Below are positions 44,947-53,497 of a stretch of 64,000 bases of DNA, piece by piece. The notes beneath the pieces were generated by a model, which had not been told where the DNA came from, made no database searches, and was given only the letters and a program-made list of their open reading frames with translations. Made by a program: the position numbers and the translations under genes. Numbering within the stretch: the stretch's first letter is position 1; each line of letters starts with the position of its first letter. Source of the DNA: Rhodoferax ferrireducens (GTDB taxonomy: Bacteria; Pseudomonadota; Gammaproteobacteria; Burkholderiales; Burkholderiaceae_C); NCBI GenBank assembly GCA_002083775.1, contig MTEI01000013.1, forward strand, positions 1 to 64,000, given 5' to 3'.

Positions 44947-45015
44947 TTGTCATTGCGGGCTCGACCCGCAATCCATGCCATCAAAGCCATGGATCCCGGA
45001 TCAAGTTCGGACTGA
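44947..45015. repeat. dispersed extragenic palindrome, copy 2
   Basis: CATTGCGGGCTCGACCCGCAATCCATG...CATGGATCCCGGATCAAGTTCGGA. Confidence 0.7.
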
Positions 45016-45034
45016 CAAAAAACCTACACAAAAA

Positions 45035-45079
45035 GCGCCTCAAGCCCTTATGAAACGGGCGTGAGGCGCTCTTTTTTTG
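45035..45079 (+). terminator. rpoD terminator hairpin
   Basis: GCGCCTCAAGCCC-TTATGAAAC-GGGCGTGAGGCGC followed by TCTTTTTTT. Confidence 0.88.
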
Positions 45080-45083
45080 GTAG
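45036..45083 (-). repeat. 48-nt dispersed element, possible copy forming the rpoD terminator
   Basis: Reverse: CTAC-CAAAAAAA-GAGCGC-N18-GGGCTTGAGGCG. Confidence 0.5.
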
Positions 45084-45100
45084 TGACTGAGGTGCGCGGG

Positions 45101-45949
45101 CTAAAACTTTTCCAGCGCGATCAGGCCCGCGGCCGTGTTCGAAATCGGGATGTGGTAGTGGCTGTGCACCTTGCGCACACCATGACCCGGGCCCACCGCG
45201 AGGCTGGCGCGCATGGCCAGCCACATCAGCAGCTCAATGCCTTGGGAGCCGGTTTTTTCCACCAGATCGTGGTTGGTGAACTGGGTCGCCCACTCGGGGT
45301 TGCTGACCAGGCTTTCCATAAACTGCAGGTCAAATTCCTTGTTCAGGAAACCGGCGCGTTCTCCTTCGAGCTGGTGGCTCAAGCCCCCAGAGGCAATCAC
45401 CGCCACCTTTTTGTCACTGTCCCAGCTGGTTATGGCTTCACCGACGGCACGACCCAGGGCATACACGCGCTCGGGCTTGGGTAGCGGAAACTGCACTGTG
45501 TTGATGCAGATCGGCACCATCGTCACCGGGCATTCACCTTCAGGCCAGAACAGCTTGAGCGGCATGGTGCAGGCGTGATCGACCAGCATTTCCTGGCAGG
45601 TGGTGATGTCAAAGTTTTTGTCCACCAGGTGGTTGATGATGTGCCATGACAAGTCCAGGTTGCCCTTGAACGGCGGCAGCGTCGGGATGCCCCAGCCTTC
45701 GTCAGCGTTGTTGTAGACCTCGGCAGCGCCCACCGCAAAGGTGGGCATCTTGTCCAGAAAGAAGTTCAGGCCATGGTCGTTGTAGAAGATCACCACCACA
45801 TCGGGCTTTTTCTCTTGCAGCCACTGCTGCACCGGCGGGTAGCCGTCAAAAAACGGTTTCCAGTAGGGTTCCTGCTGACGACCTTTGTGAATTGCGCCGC
45901 CAATCGCGGGCACGTGCGATGTACCCAAACCGCCAATCAATGTTGTCAT
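45101..45949 (-). CDS. class III extradiol dioxygenase beta subunit (protocatechuate 4,5-dioxygenase type)
   Basis: LigB-type: LGTSHVPAIGGAIHKGRQQEPYWKPFFDGYPPV...VVIFYNDHGLNFFLD...ASGGLSHQLEGERAGFLN. Confidence 0.88.
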   Translation of the reverse strand: MTTLIGGLGTSHVPAIGGAIHKGRQQEPYWKPFFDGYPPVQQWLQEKKPDVVVIFYNDHGLNFFLDKMPTFAVGAAEVYNNADEGWGIPTLPPFKGNLDLSWHIINHLVDKNFDITTCQEMLVDHACTMPLKLFWPEGECPVTMVPICINTVQFPLPKPERVYALGRAVGEAITSWDSDKKVAVIASGGLSHQLEGERAGFLNKEFDLQFMESLVSNPEWATQFTNHDLVEKTGSQGIELLMWLAMRASLAVGPGHGVRKVHSHYHIPISNTAAGLIALEKF

Positions 45950-45977
45950 GTGTTTGTCTCCAAAATGGTTGTGACGG

Positions 45978-46331
45978 TCATTGCCCTGCTGCGACCAGCT
46001 TGGCTTTGAATTCGTCTTTGGTCATGCCGGTCTGCTGGGCACCGATGTCCTGCATGTCCAGCCCAAAAATGCCGGCAAACTTGGCCAGGTAGTAGGCATT
46101 GCCACCGGCGTCCAGCAGTTGCAGCACGTTTTTGGCGCGGATGGCGGCGGCCTGCGGCTCGGTCAGGCTGTACTTGCGCATGTAGGCTTCTTCGTCTTTC
46201 AGAAACTCGGCGCGGTTGTCGGCCGAATTAAACGAAAAACACATCTTGTTGAGGGCGTAGCCGCGTTTGGCATATTCCCCGTCAAACGGGTTGGTGCCAG
46301 GTATCTGGGGCAAGGGTTGGGATGAACTCAC
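45978..46331 (-). CDS. class III extradiol dioxygenase alpha subunit (LigA type)
   Basis: YALNKMCFSFNSADNRAEFLKDEEAYMRKYSLTEPQAAAI; 28 bp upstream of the LigB-like gene. Confidence 0.88.
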   Translation of the reverse strand: MSSSQPLPQIPGTNPFDGEYAKRGYALNKMCFSFNSADNRAEFLKDEEAYMRKYSLTEPQAAAIRAKNVLQLLDAGGNAYYLAKFAGIFGLDMQDIGAQQTGMTKDEFKAKLVAAGQ

Positions 46332-46429
46332 TGTTTGTCTCCTGTTTTGATCAATATCAAAACCGAGTATCTGATGCGCACCTCATAAAATAAATGCATG
46401 AATACTCATCAAATCCATGAGCAGTTTCG

Positions 46430-47356
46430 ATGAATGAGTCATCGGGACGCCGCGACTACACCGATCTGGATGGCCACCTGCTGCAATTGCTGGTGGCGGT
46501 GGTCGAGACCGGTTCGATCACTGCGGCGGCCCAGCGCCTGGGCGTGACGCAGTCGGCGGTGAGCCATTTGCTCGACAAGTTGCGCGCCATCACCGGGGAG
46601 GCGCTGTTTGTCAAATCCGGTCGCGGCATTGTGGCCACCGCGCATGCGCAAGGCCTGGCCGACAAGGCGCGGGCCTTGCTGCTGGCGATGGAAGGTTTTG
46701 CCACAGCTGGCACGTTTGACCCAGCGCGCTGGCAAGGCACGTTCACCATTGCCGCCAACGACTTCCAGCGTGACCTGCTGCTGCCCGCACTGCTGCAACA
46801 TCTGCGTTCAACCGCGCCGGGTGTGGTGCTGAGGGTGGTTCCGTCGAACATTCCCACACTGGAGATGCTGCGCCAAGAAGCCTGCCAGCTCGTCATCAGC
46901 CCGCGCCCGCCCGACGGTGGCGACGTGATGCAAAAACGCCTGTTTGAAGACCACTTCCGGGTATTTTTTGACCCTGGCCAGCGCAGCGCACCACAAACCC
47001 GTGCCGACTATCTGGCTTCTGAACACGCCACCGTCAGTTATGACAACCAGCGCTCTCTGGACATTGACCAGTGGCTGGTGGGGCAAGGGGTTCGGCGTCG
47101 TTTTCGGGTGATGGTGCCCGGTCTGGCAGCGCTACCGGCATTCATGCGCGGCAGCCAGTTGCTCGCCACCGCACCCAGCCTGATGCAATTGCATCTGTTC
47201 AAGGACCTTGCCAATGCCCCGGTACCGCTGCCTTGCCCGCCCATGCCCATGTACATGATCTGGCACCGGCGCTACCAGGACGATAGTGCACACCGCTGGC
47301 TGCGTGAGGGCTTGAGCCATATTTCTTATAAATATCAAAACACCACCCAGCCCTGA
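46430..47356 (+). CDS. LysR-family transcriptional regulator
   Basis: LDGHLLQLLVAVVETGSITAAAQRLGVTQSAVSHLLDKLRAITGEALFVKSGRG. Confidence 0.94.
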   Translation: MNESSGRRDYTDLDGHLLQLLVAVVETGSITAAAQRLGVTQSAVSHLLDKLRAITGEALFVKSGRGIVATAHAQGLADKARALLLAMEGFATAGTFDPARWQGTFTIAANDFQRDLLLPALLQHLRSTAPGVVLRVVPSNIPTLEMLRQEACQLVISPRPPDGGDVMQKRLFEDHFRVFFDPGQRSAPQTRADYLASEHATVSYDNQRSLDIDQWLVGQGVRRRFRVMVPGLAALPAFMRGSQLLATAPSLMQLHLFKDLANAPVPLPCPPMPMYMIWHRRYQDDSAHRWLREGLSHISYKYQNTTQP

Positions 47357-47409
47357 AACTCCGCTGCCCGCAGCATCCACGATCACTGGTCGTGAAATCT
47401 GAGAAACCG

Positions 47410-47450
47410 AAGTCATGGATGGCGGGTCGAGGCCCGCAATGACATCCCTC
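47410..47450. repeat. dispersed extragenic palindrome, copy 3 (reverse orientation)
   Basis: CATGGATGGCGGGTCGAGGCCCGCAATGACA. Confidence 0.6.
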
Positions 47451-47452
47451 TT

Positions 47453-48427
47453 TCATGATTCCAAGTGGCTTGGCTGCGATGAAAGTGCCATGGCGGGTGC
47501 TGCGTTATCAAGCGTCGTGTGCGCCTGGCGGTAGGCCTGCGGCGCCAGCCCGGTGCGGCGCTTGAAAAAACGCGAAAAATACGCCGGATCCTCAAAACCC
47601 AGTTCCAAAGCCAGCCGGGCCGTGGGCGCAGCGATGTAGATCAGCCGCCGACACGCCTCACGCGTCAGACGTTCATGCACCAGTTCCAGCGCACTCACAC
47701 CGCGCTCGGCGCGCACCAGCCGGTTCAGGCGCGGGGTCGACAGACCCAGGCGCGAGGCATAACGTGCCAACGGCCAATGCTCCAGAAAATGCTGCTCCAC
47801 CAACAGCAAAAACCGCGTGAAAAGTACCTGATGGCGGTGGCTGCGCCCGCCTTGCACCTGGGCGTCCTGCGCCTTAACCTGCGCCAGACGCCACACCACC
47901 GCGCGCGCCAGCCAGACCGGCACCGGCGAATTCAGCGAGGCGGGCTGGCTGAACTCCGCCAGCAGTTGCCGCAACAAGGCATCCAGCCGCACGGCCGCCT
48001 CGTCACCAGCAGCAAAACGCAACACGCCCGGCGTCAGAAACACCGCCCGAAACGCCTCACCCACCGCCTGGAACTCACCCTCGAGCAAAAACCGCGCGCT
48101 CAGCGTCAGCACCAGCCCGTCGGTGCCTTGGGCAAAGCGAAAGCCATGCACCACACCGGGCGGCACCACGATGCCCGCCGGGCCAACCACGGTGTCGCGG
48201 CGCTCATCGAGCAGCACGTCGGCCTCACCCTGCTGCAGCCACAGCACCTGGTACAGGCCATGGTGCTGGTGCGGTTCAATCTCCCATTGGTACAACTGGC
48301 TGCGCGACTGCACGTCTTCGATGTGCAGCATCTCCTGCCCCACCGAGGCCGCTTCGCCGTAGAGCGAAAACGTCGGGATGGTGTGCGCCCGGGGCGAATC
48401 GCTGCCGGGCCGGGTGGTAGAAGCCAT
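47453..48427 (-). CDS. AraC-family transcriptional regulator (cupin + C-terminal HTH)
   Basis: PHQHHGLYQVLWLQQGEADVLLDERRDTVVGPAGIVVPPGVVHGFRF; HTH ELVHERLTREACRRLIYIAAPTARLALELGFEDPAYFSRFFKRRTGLAPQAYR. Confidence 0.92.
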   Translation of the reverse strand: MASTTRPGSDSPRAHTIPTFSLYGEAASVGQEMLHIEDVQSRSQLYQWEIEPHQHHGLYQVLWLQQGEADVLLDERRDTVVGPAGIVVPPGVVHGFRFAQGTDGLVLTLSARFLLEGEFQAVGEAFRAVFLTPGVLRFAAGDEAAVRLDALLRQLLAEFSQPASLNSPVPVWLARAVVWRLAQVKAQDAQVQGGRSHRHQVLFTRFLLLVEQHFLEHWPLARYASRLGLSTPRLNRLVRAERGVSALELVHERLTREACRRLIYIAAPTARLALELGFEDPAYFSRFFKRRTGLAPQAYRQAHTTLDNAAPAMALSSQPSHLES

Positions 48428-48444
48428 GCCCTCATTTTGAACGA

Positions 48445-48469
48445 AAAGTACCAGCACGGGTGGTACTTT
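48445..48469. promoter_or_regulatory. perfect inverted repeat in araC-P450 intergenic region, candidate operator
   Basis: AAAGTACCA-GCACGGG-TGGTACTTT, 9-bp arms, 7-nt spacer. Confidence 0.65.
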
Positions 48470-48537
48470 ATGCAAGGACTGAACGACCCCCTTGCCCTAC
48501 AGTTCGCTCCACAACAAAACCACACCGGAGACAGCCC

Positions 48538-49710
48538 ATGTTCAGTTTTGACCCCTACGCCCCCGCCATCGACGCGGACCCGTTCCCCTACTACAAACAC
48601 CTGCGCAACGAGGCACCCTGCTTCTGGAGCCCCGAGGCCCAGATGTGGGTGCTGTCGCGCTACGCCGACATCGTCTCGGCTGGGCAAGACTGGCAAACCT
48701 ATTCCAGCGCCAGCGGCAACCTGATGACCGAACTGCCCGGGCGCGCCGGGGCCACCCTGGGCAGCTCGGACCCGCCGAAACACGACCGCCTGCGTGGCCT
48801 GATCCAGCACGCGTTCATGAAACGCAACCTGATGGCGCTGGAAGAACCGATCCGCGATGTCGCCAAACAGGTGTTTGCCCAGCTCCATGGCGCACAGCAG
48901 TTTGACTTTAAGGAAGTGTCTTCCCAGTTCACGGTGAAGGTGCTGATGGCCGCTTTGGGCTTGCCGATGGGCGCGGAGGCCCTGGTGCCCGAGGCCGATG
49001 TGCGTGAAAACGCGGTGCTGATGGTGCAAAGCGACGCCCGCACCCGCGCCAAAGGCCCCGAACACATCGCCGCCTACAACTGGATGCAGGAGTACGCCGC
49101 CAAAGTGATTGCGCTGCGCCGCGCCAACCCGTGCAACGACCTGATCAGCAACTTTGCCCTGGCCGAGATCGATGGTGACCGCCTGGACGACCGCGAGGTG
49201 CTGCTGACCACCACCACGCTGATCATGGCCGGTGTGGAAAGCCTGGGCGGCTTCATGATGATGTTTGCCTACAACCTGGCCAGCCTGCCCGACGCACGCC
49301 GCGCCGTGGTCGCCAACCCGGACCTGCTGCCCGACGCGATTGAAGAAAGCCTGCGTTTCAACACCTCGGCCCAGCGTTTCCGCCGCCGTTTGATGAAGGA
49401 CGTTACCCTGCACGGCCAGACCATGCGTGAGGGCGACTTTGTCTGCCTGGCGTATGGTTCCGGCAACCGCGACGAGCGCCAGTACCCCAACCCCGACACC
49501 TTTGACATCGCCCGCAAGCCGCGCGGTCACCTGGGTTTTGGCGGTGGCCTGCATGCCTGCCTGGGCACCGCCATTGCGCGGATGGCGGTCAAAATTGCGT
49601 TTGATGAATTCCACAAAGTGGTGCCCGAGTACCACCGCGTGGCCGAGCAACTGCCATGGATGCCGTCGAGCACCTTCCGCAGCCCGCTGGTGCTGGAACT
49701 GGCCGTCTGA
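48538..49710 (+). CDS. cytochrome P450
   Basis: Heme loop FGGGLHACLGTAIARM, EESLRF (ExxR), I-helix LIMAGVESLGGF. Confidence 0.95.
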   Translation: MFSFDPYAPAIDADPFPYYKHLRNEAPCFWSPEAQMWVLSRYADIVSAGQDWQTYSSASGNLMTELPGRAGATLGSSDPPKHDRLRGLIQHAFMKRNLMALEEPIRDVAKQVFAQLHGAQQFDFKEVSSQFTVKVLMAALGLPMGAEALVPEADVRENAVLMVQSDARTRAKGPEHIAAYNWMQEYAAKVIALRRANPCNDLISNFALAEIDGDRLDDREVLLTTTTLIMAGVESLGGFMMMFAYNLASLPDARRAVVANPDLLPDAIEESLRFNTSAQRFRRRLMKDVTLHGQTMREGDFVCLAYGSGNRDERQYPNPDTFDIARKPRGHLGFGGGLHACLGTAIARMAVKIAFDEFHKVVPEYHRVAEQLPWMPSSTFRSPLVLELAV

Positions 49711-49779
49711 TCGTCCGCTGGCTCACCCCCTGCGTCGCTCTGACCCGGCGGCGCGTTTCTATTTCTGGAGACCCCTTTC

Positions 49780-50103
49780 ATGGCCAACATCACTTACATC
49801 GAATCATCCGGCAACAGCACCACCATCAACCTCACCGATGGCTGGAGCCTGATGCAGGGCGCCACCGCCAACGGCATCGACGGCATTCTGGGCGAATGCG
49901 GCGGCTCCTGCGCCTGCGCCACCTGCCACTGCTATGTGGATGAAACCCGGCTGGCCGACCTGCCTGCCGCCAGCGAAGGCGAACTGGCGATGCTGGAGCA
50001 CGTGGCCAGCGAGCGCCGCCCCAACAGCCGCCTGGCCTGCCAGATCAAGGCCAGCCCGGCGCTGGAAGGCCTGATCGTGCATCTGCCCGAAACACAGGAA
50101 TAA
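49780..50103 (+). CDS. [2Fe-2S] ferredoxin, putidaredoxin type
   Basis: GECGGSCACATCHCYVDE cluster-binding motif. Confidence 0.95.
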   Translation: MANITYIESSGNSTTINLTDGWSLMQGATANGIDGILGECGGSCACATCHCYVDETRLADLPAASEGELAMLEHVASERRPNSRLACQIKASPALEGLIVHLPETQE

Positions 50104-50107
50104 AAAG

Positions 50108-51340
50108 ATGAGCGCCTTCGTCATAGTGGGTGCGGGCCAGGCGGGTGTTCAGGCAGCAGAAGCATTGCGCGCCGGTGGCTTTGCGGGAAGCATCACCCTG
50201 CTAGGCAACGAGCCCTACGGCCCTTACCACCGCCCGCCGCTGTCCAAAGCCTGGCTGGCTGGCGAGATGGATAGCGCCCAGCTGGTGATGCGCGCACCCG
50301 AGATATTGGCACGCAAAGCCATCGATTTGCGCACCAGCGTGACCGTGACAAACATTGACCTCGCCAACCAGCAAGTGCTGCTGGCAGACGGCAGCGCCCT
50401 GCCCTACATCGGCCTGGTGCTGGCCACCGGCGCCACGCCACGCAGCCTGGCGCTGCCCGGCGGTGATGCGCAAGGCGTGCTGGCGCTGCGCTCGCGTGAC
50501 GATGCCTGCGCCATCGCTGCTCGCATGGTCATGTGTTTGGAACAGCAACTGCCGGTGATCGTCATCGGCGGCGGCTTTATCGGGCTGGAAGTAGCTGCCA
50601 CGGCGCGCAAAAAGGGTTTGCCCGTGACCGTGTTGGAAGCCGCGCCGCGCCTGCTGGGCCGTGTGCTGGCTCCGGTGCTGAGCGACTGGTACGCCCAGTT
50701 GCACCGCAGCCACGGTGTTGAACTGGTCCTTGACGCGCGCATTGAGGCGCTGGAAACGGACGCAACGGGCACGGTCACCGGCGTGCGCCTGACCGACGGC
50801 ACGGTTTACCCCGCTGGTCTGGTGGTAGTTGGCATCGGCGTCGCCGCCAATGACCAGTTGGCACAACAAGCCGGGCTGGAATGTGACCGGGGCATCGTGG
50901 TGGATACCTGTGGCCGCACCAGCGACCCGCTCATCGTGGCCGCTGGCGACTGCACCGCACGACGCCTGAACGATGGCATCCTGATCCGGCTGGAATCGGT
51001 GCAAAACGCCGTCGAACAAGGCAAATCTGCTGCCGCTGCCCTGCTGGGCACCCCCAAACCCTTCACCGCCACGCCCTGGTTCTGGAGCGACCAGTACGAC
51101 AAAAAACTGCAGATGGCGGGCCTGCCGATGGGTGCCGACCAGTGGGCAGTGCGCGGCGACATGGCCGGTGGAACCTTCAGCGTCTATCATTTCAAGGGCG
51201 ACAAACTGCTGGCCGTGGACAGCGTCAACGCCAGCAAAGACCACCTGCAAGCGCGCAAGCTGCTGGACGCAGGTGTGTCACCCACGCGGGCGCAGGCGGC
51301 AGACACAGGGTTTGATCTGGCGGGGCTGCTGGCGCAGTGA
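50108..51340 (+). CDS. ferredoxin reductase (FAD/NAD, putidaredoxin reductase type)
   Basis: FVIVGAGQAGVQAAEALRAGGFAGSITLLGNEPYGPYHRPPLSKAWL; VIVIGGGFIGLEVAATARKKG. Confidence 0.95.
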   Translation: MSAFVIVGAGQAGVQAAEALRAGGFAGSITLLGNEPYGPYHRPPLSKAWLAGEMDSAQLVMRAPEILARKAIDLRTSVTVTNIDLANQQVLLADGSALPYIGLVLATGATPRSLALPGGDAQGVLALRSRDDACAIAARMVMCLEQQLPVIVIGGGFIGLEVAATARKKGLPVTVLEAAPRLLGRVLAPVLSDWYAQLHRSHGVELVLDARIEALETDATGTVTGVRLTDGTVYPAGLVVVGIGVAANDQLAQQAGLECDRGIVVDTCGRTSDPLIVAAGDCTARRLNDGILIRLESVQNAVEQGKSAAAALLGTPKPFTATPWFWSDQYDKKLQMAGLPMGADQWAVRGDMAGGTFSVYHFKGDKLLAVDSVNASKDHLQARKLLDAGVSPTRAQAADTGFDLAGLLAQ

Positions 51341-51382
51341 CGCCATTGAACGGCTGGATCGTAGCGCTTGTAGGTGGCAGGA

Positions 51383-51447
51383 GATGGGTAGGGGCGGCGG
51401 CCTCAGACTGTCAAAGGCCCAGAAATCGGCCGCCACCCCTACCCATC
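51383..51447. repeat. long inverted repeat downstream of P450 operon
   Basis: GATGGGTAGGGGCGGCGGCC (51383-51402) versus GGCCGCCACCCCTACCCATC (51428-51447): 19/20 complementary, 25-nt loop. Confidence 0.85.
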
Positions 51448-52120
51448 CCCCGCTGGCGAACGACGTTGGCATGCGGTCGCTGGGAACCAAATTCATTGAC
51501 AACCAAAGTCAGGTACGCAGCGACTCCGGTCATAGAGATTTGCGATCTGCCTGCTCCAAAGCGGCTGTTGCCACCAAGAGATCGGCAGGCAGCTATGTGT
51601 CGAACCATTCGTCAAAGTGGGCAGCGGCAATCGACCATCAGTTGTCGATCGCGAGCGGCGCCAATCTGGCAGCACCCGACCCATTGCTGACACAGCCACC
51701 GATCAAGTGGTAGCCTGACAGCGGTCATTCAAGGGGTTTCAAATTCGAGCCACCAATGTCAGCTTCAGGGAAACTCAATCTGCATAGTGGACTTCCCGTG
51801 ACACTGCAGTCTTGACTTACGAAAGTCTCCGTGGCCGGCAGCAATGGGTATGGAGCCAACAGGCTTTGCTCAATGAACGGCCGGCAAATGCGTAGCACCT
51901 GTCGAGTCCTTTCAAGCGGTGGTTGAGACATTTTTCTCTATCCCACTTCCCCCCTGCACCAGCAAACACCCTAGGCATCAATGACGCTGTCGCCGGTGCC
52001 ACTGTACCGTTCATCGGTTTGTTTGCTCAACTCCGCTGGATGAAGATGAAGGTTTTGCCTGGGCGAGCCACCGACTGAAGGTGACCTTGGGTCACTGACC
52101 TGGTTTGACCGGCAGACAAA

Positions 52121-52465
52121 TCACTTTGGCGTGGACTCAAGCGTCAGCACGGTGTAGGCACCGTTGATTTTGTCGGCTGTGAATCTGACTTTGTCACCCG
52201 CCTTGATTTGGCCCAAGAGCGCAGGATCCTTCACCTGAAACACCATGCTCATCGGTGGCATGTCCAGGTTCTTGATCGCGCCATGCTTAAGAGTGATTTT
52301 GCCGGCATTGAGGTCAACCTTGCGGACCTCAGCCTCGCTTTTCTCCGTCTCCACTGTATCAGCCGCTACGGCGCTTGTGGCGGCCCCTTGGTTTGTGCTT
52401 TGGGCCAGTGCGCTGCCGGCCGCCAAAAGCAGGCTAGTGAGGATGCAGTTAGAAATATGTGTCAT
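52121..52465 (-). CDS. CusF-like periplasmic copper-binding protein
   Basis: Signal peptide; KITLKHGAIKNLDMPPMSMVFQVKDPALL. Confidence 0.9.
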   Translation of the reverse strand: MTHISNCILTSLLLAAGSALAQSTNQGAATSAVAADTVETEKSEAEVRKVDLNAGKITLKHGAIKNLDMPPMSMVFQVKDPALLGQIKAGDKVRFTADKINGAYTVLTLESTPK

Positions 52466-52477
52466 GGTGGGGCTCCT

Positions 52478-52954
52478 TCAAGCGTATTTTTGATAAACCG
52501 ATGAACTGCCGTCGCGCTGCACCAGCAGCACGGCATAGGCGTCTTTGCGGCCGTCGTACGCGGGGCCGTCCATGCCTGGTGAGCCAATCGGCATACCTGG
52601 CACGCTAAGACCCAGCGCACGCGGGCGCTCCTTGAGCAGTTTGCGGATGTCTTGGGCAGGCACATGGCCTTCAACCACGTAGCCGCCAACCAGGGCTGTG
52701 TGGCAAGAGCCATACTTTTCAGCCAAACCGAGTTGGCTGCGCCGGGTGGCTTTGGCGGCCTCGCTGACGTCGTGTGTCTTGACCTCAAAACCACTGTCTT
52801 GCAGGTGCTTAACCCAGTCTTTGCAGCAGCCGCAGGTAGACGTTTTCCACACGTCAACCATCGGTTTGCTGACGTTTTGGCTGAGCGCAGTGGTGGGAAG
52901 TGCGGCAGCGCCCAACAGGGCGACAGCGGATTGAATCAGGGTGCGTCTTTGCAT
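52478..52954 (-). CDS. DUF411 family metal-binding protein
   Basis: VWKTSTCGCCKDWVKHLQDSGFEVKTHDV...GYVVEGHVPAQDIRKLL...GLSVPGMPIGSPGMD. Confidence 0.92.
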   Translation of the reverse strand: MQRRTLIQSAVALLGAAALPTTALSQNVSKPMVDVWKTSTCGCCKDWVKHLQDSGFEVKTHDVSEAAKATRRSQLGLAEKYGSCHTALVGGYVVEGHVPAQDIRKLLKERPRALGLSVPGMPIGSPGMDGPAYDGRKDAYAVLLVQRDGSSSVYQKYA

Positions 52955-52999
52955 GGTGTTGTCCTTTCAGGGTGACCAAGGGAGTGATTTTTCAGTATT

Positions 53000-53488
53000 T
53001 CAAGGGATGGGGGTCACAAAAATCTGACCGGTCATGCCAGCCTGGTAATGCCCTGCAATCAGGCAGGCAAATTTGAATTCACCTGGGCGGTTAAACGTCC
53101 AGACCAGTTCGCCAGATTTGCCCGGCGGCACGTGGGCCATGTAGGGCTCGTCGTGTGCCATGTCAGGAAACTTCACCATCAGGGCAGCGTGAGCTTCAAG
53201 CTCTTGCGGGGTGCCAATGACCAGCTCGTGCAGCAGCTGGCCCTGGTTCTTGATGACCAGGCGCACGGTCTCGCCCTGTTTGACGGTGAACAGGTCGGGT
53301 GTGAAGCGCATCTTGTCTGACATGGTGACCCGTAAGATCCGCTGCACCGACTTGGCATCACCAGCAACGCCCCAGTCCTTTTGCTCTTTGACCATCGGGG
53401 TATTGGATTGGTGCGGGTTTCCATGAGAAAAAGTGTTCCCAGACCATGCAAATAAAACGCTGATACCTATGTATTTAATATTTTTCAT
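53000..53488 (-). CDS. cupredoxin (plastocyanin-like)
   Basis: LVIKNQGQLLHELVIGT...FKFACLIAGHYQAGMTGQIFV copper ligands. Confidence 0.9.
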   Translation of the reverse strand: MKNIKYIGISVLFAWSGNTFSHGNPHQSNTPMVKEQKDWGVAGDAKSVQRILRVTMSDKMRFTPDLFTVKQGETVRLVIKNQGQLLHELVIGTPQELEAHAALMVKFPDMAHDEPYMAHVPPGKSGELVWTFNRPGEFKFACLIAGHYQAGMTGQIFVTPIP

Positions 53489-53497
53489 GGTGGTATA

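Noticed and set aside
47272-47319. Possible extra 48-nt element at the 3' end of the LysR gene (CTAC-N8-TAGTGC-N18-GGGCTTGAGCC)
   Set aside because: Spacing fits, but the encoded WHRRYQDDSAHRWLRE is a normal LysR-family C-terminal motif with no AT enrichment, so the match is probably chance.
48106-49650. 514-aa minus-strand ORF across the P450 gene
   Set aside because: Antisense shadow with low-complexity composition; the P450 on the plus strand carries all family motifs.
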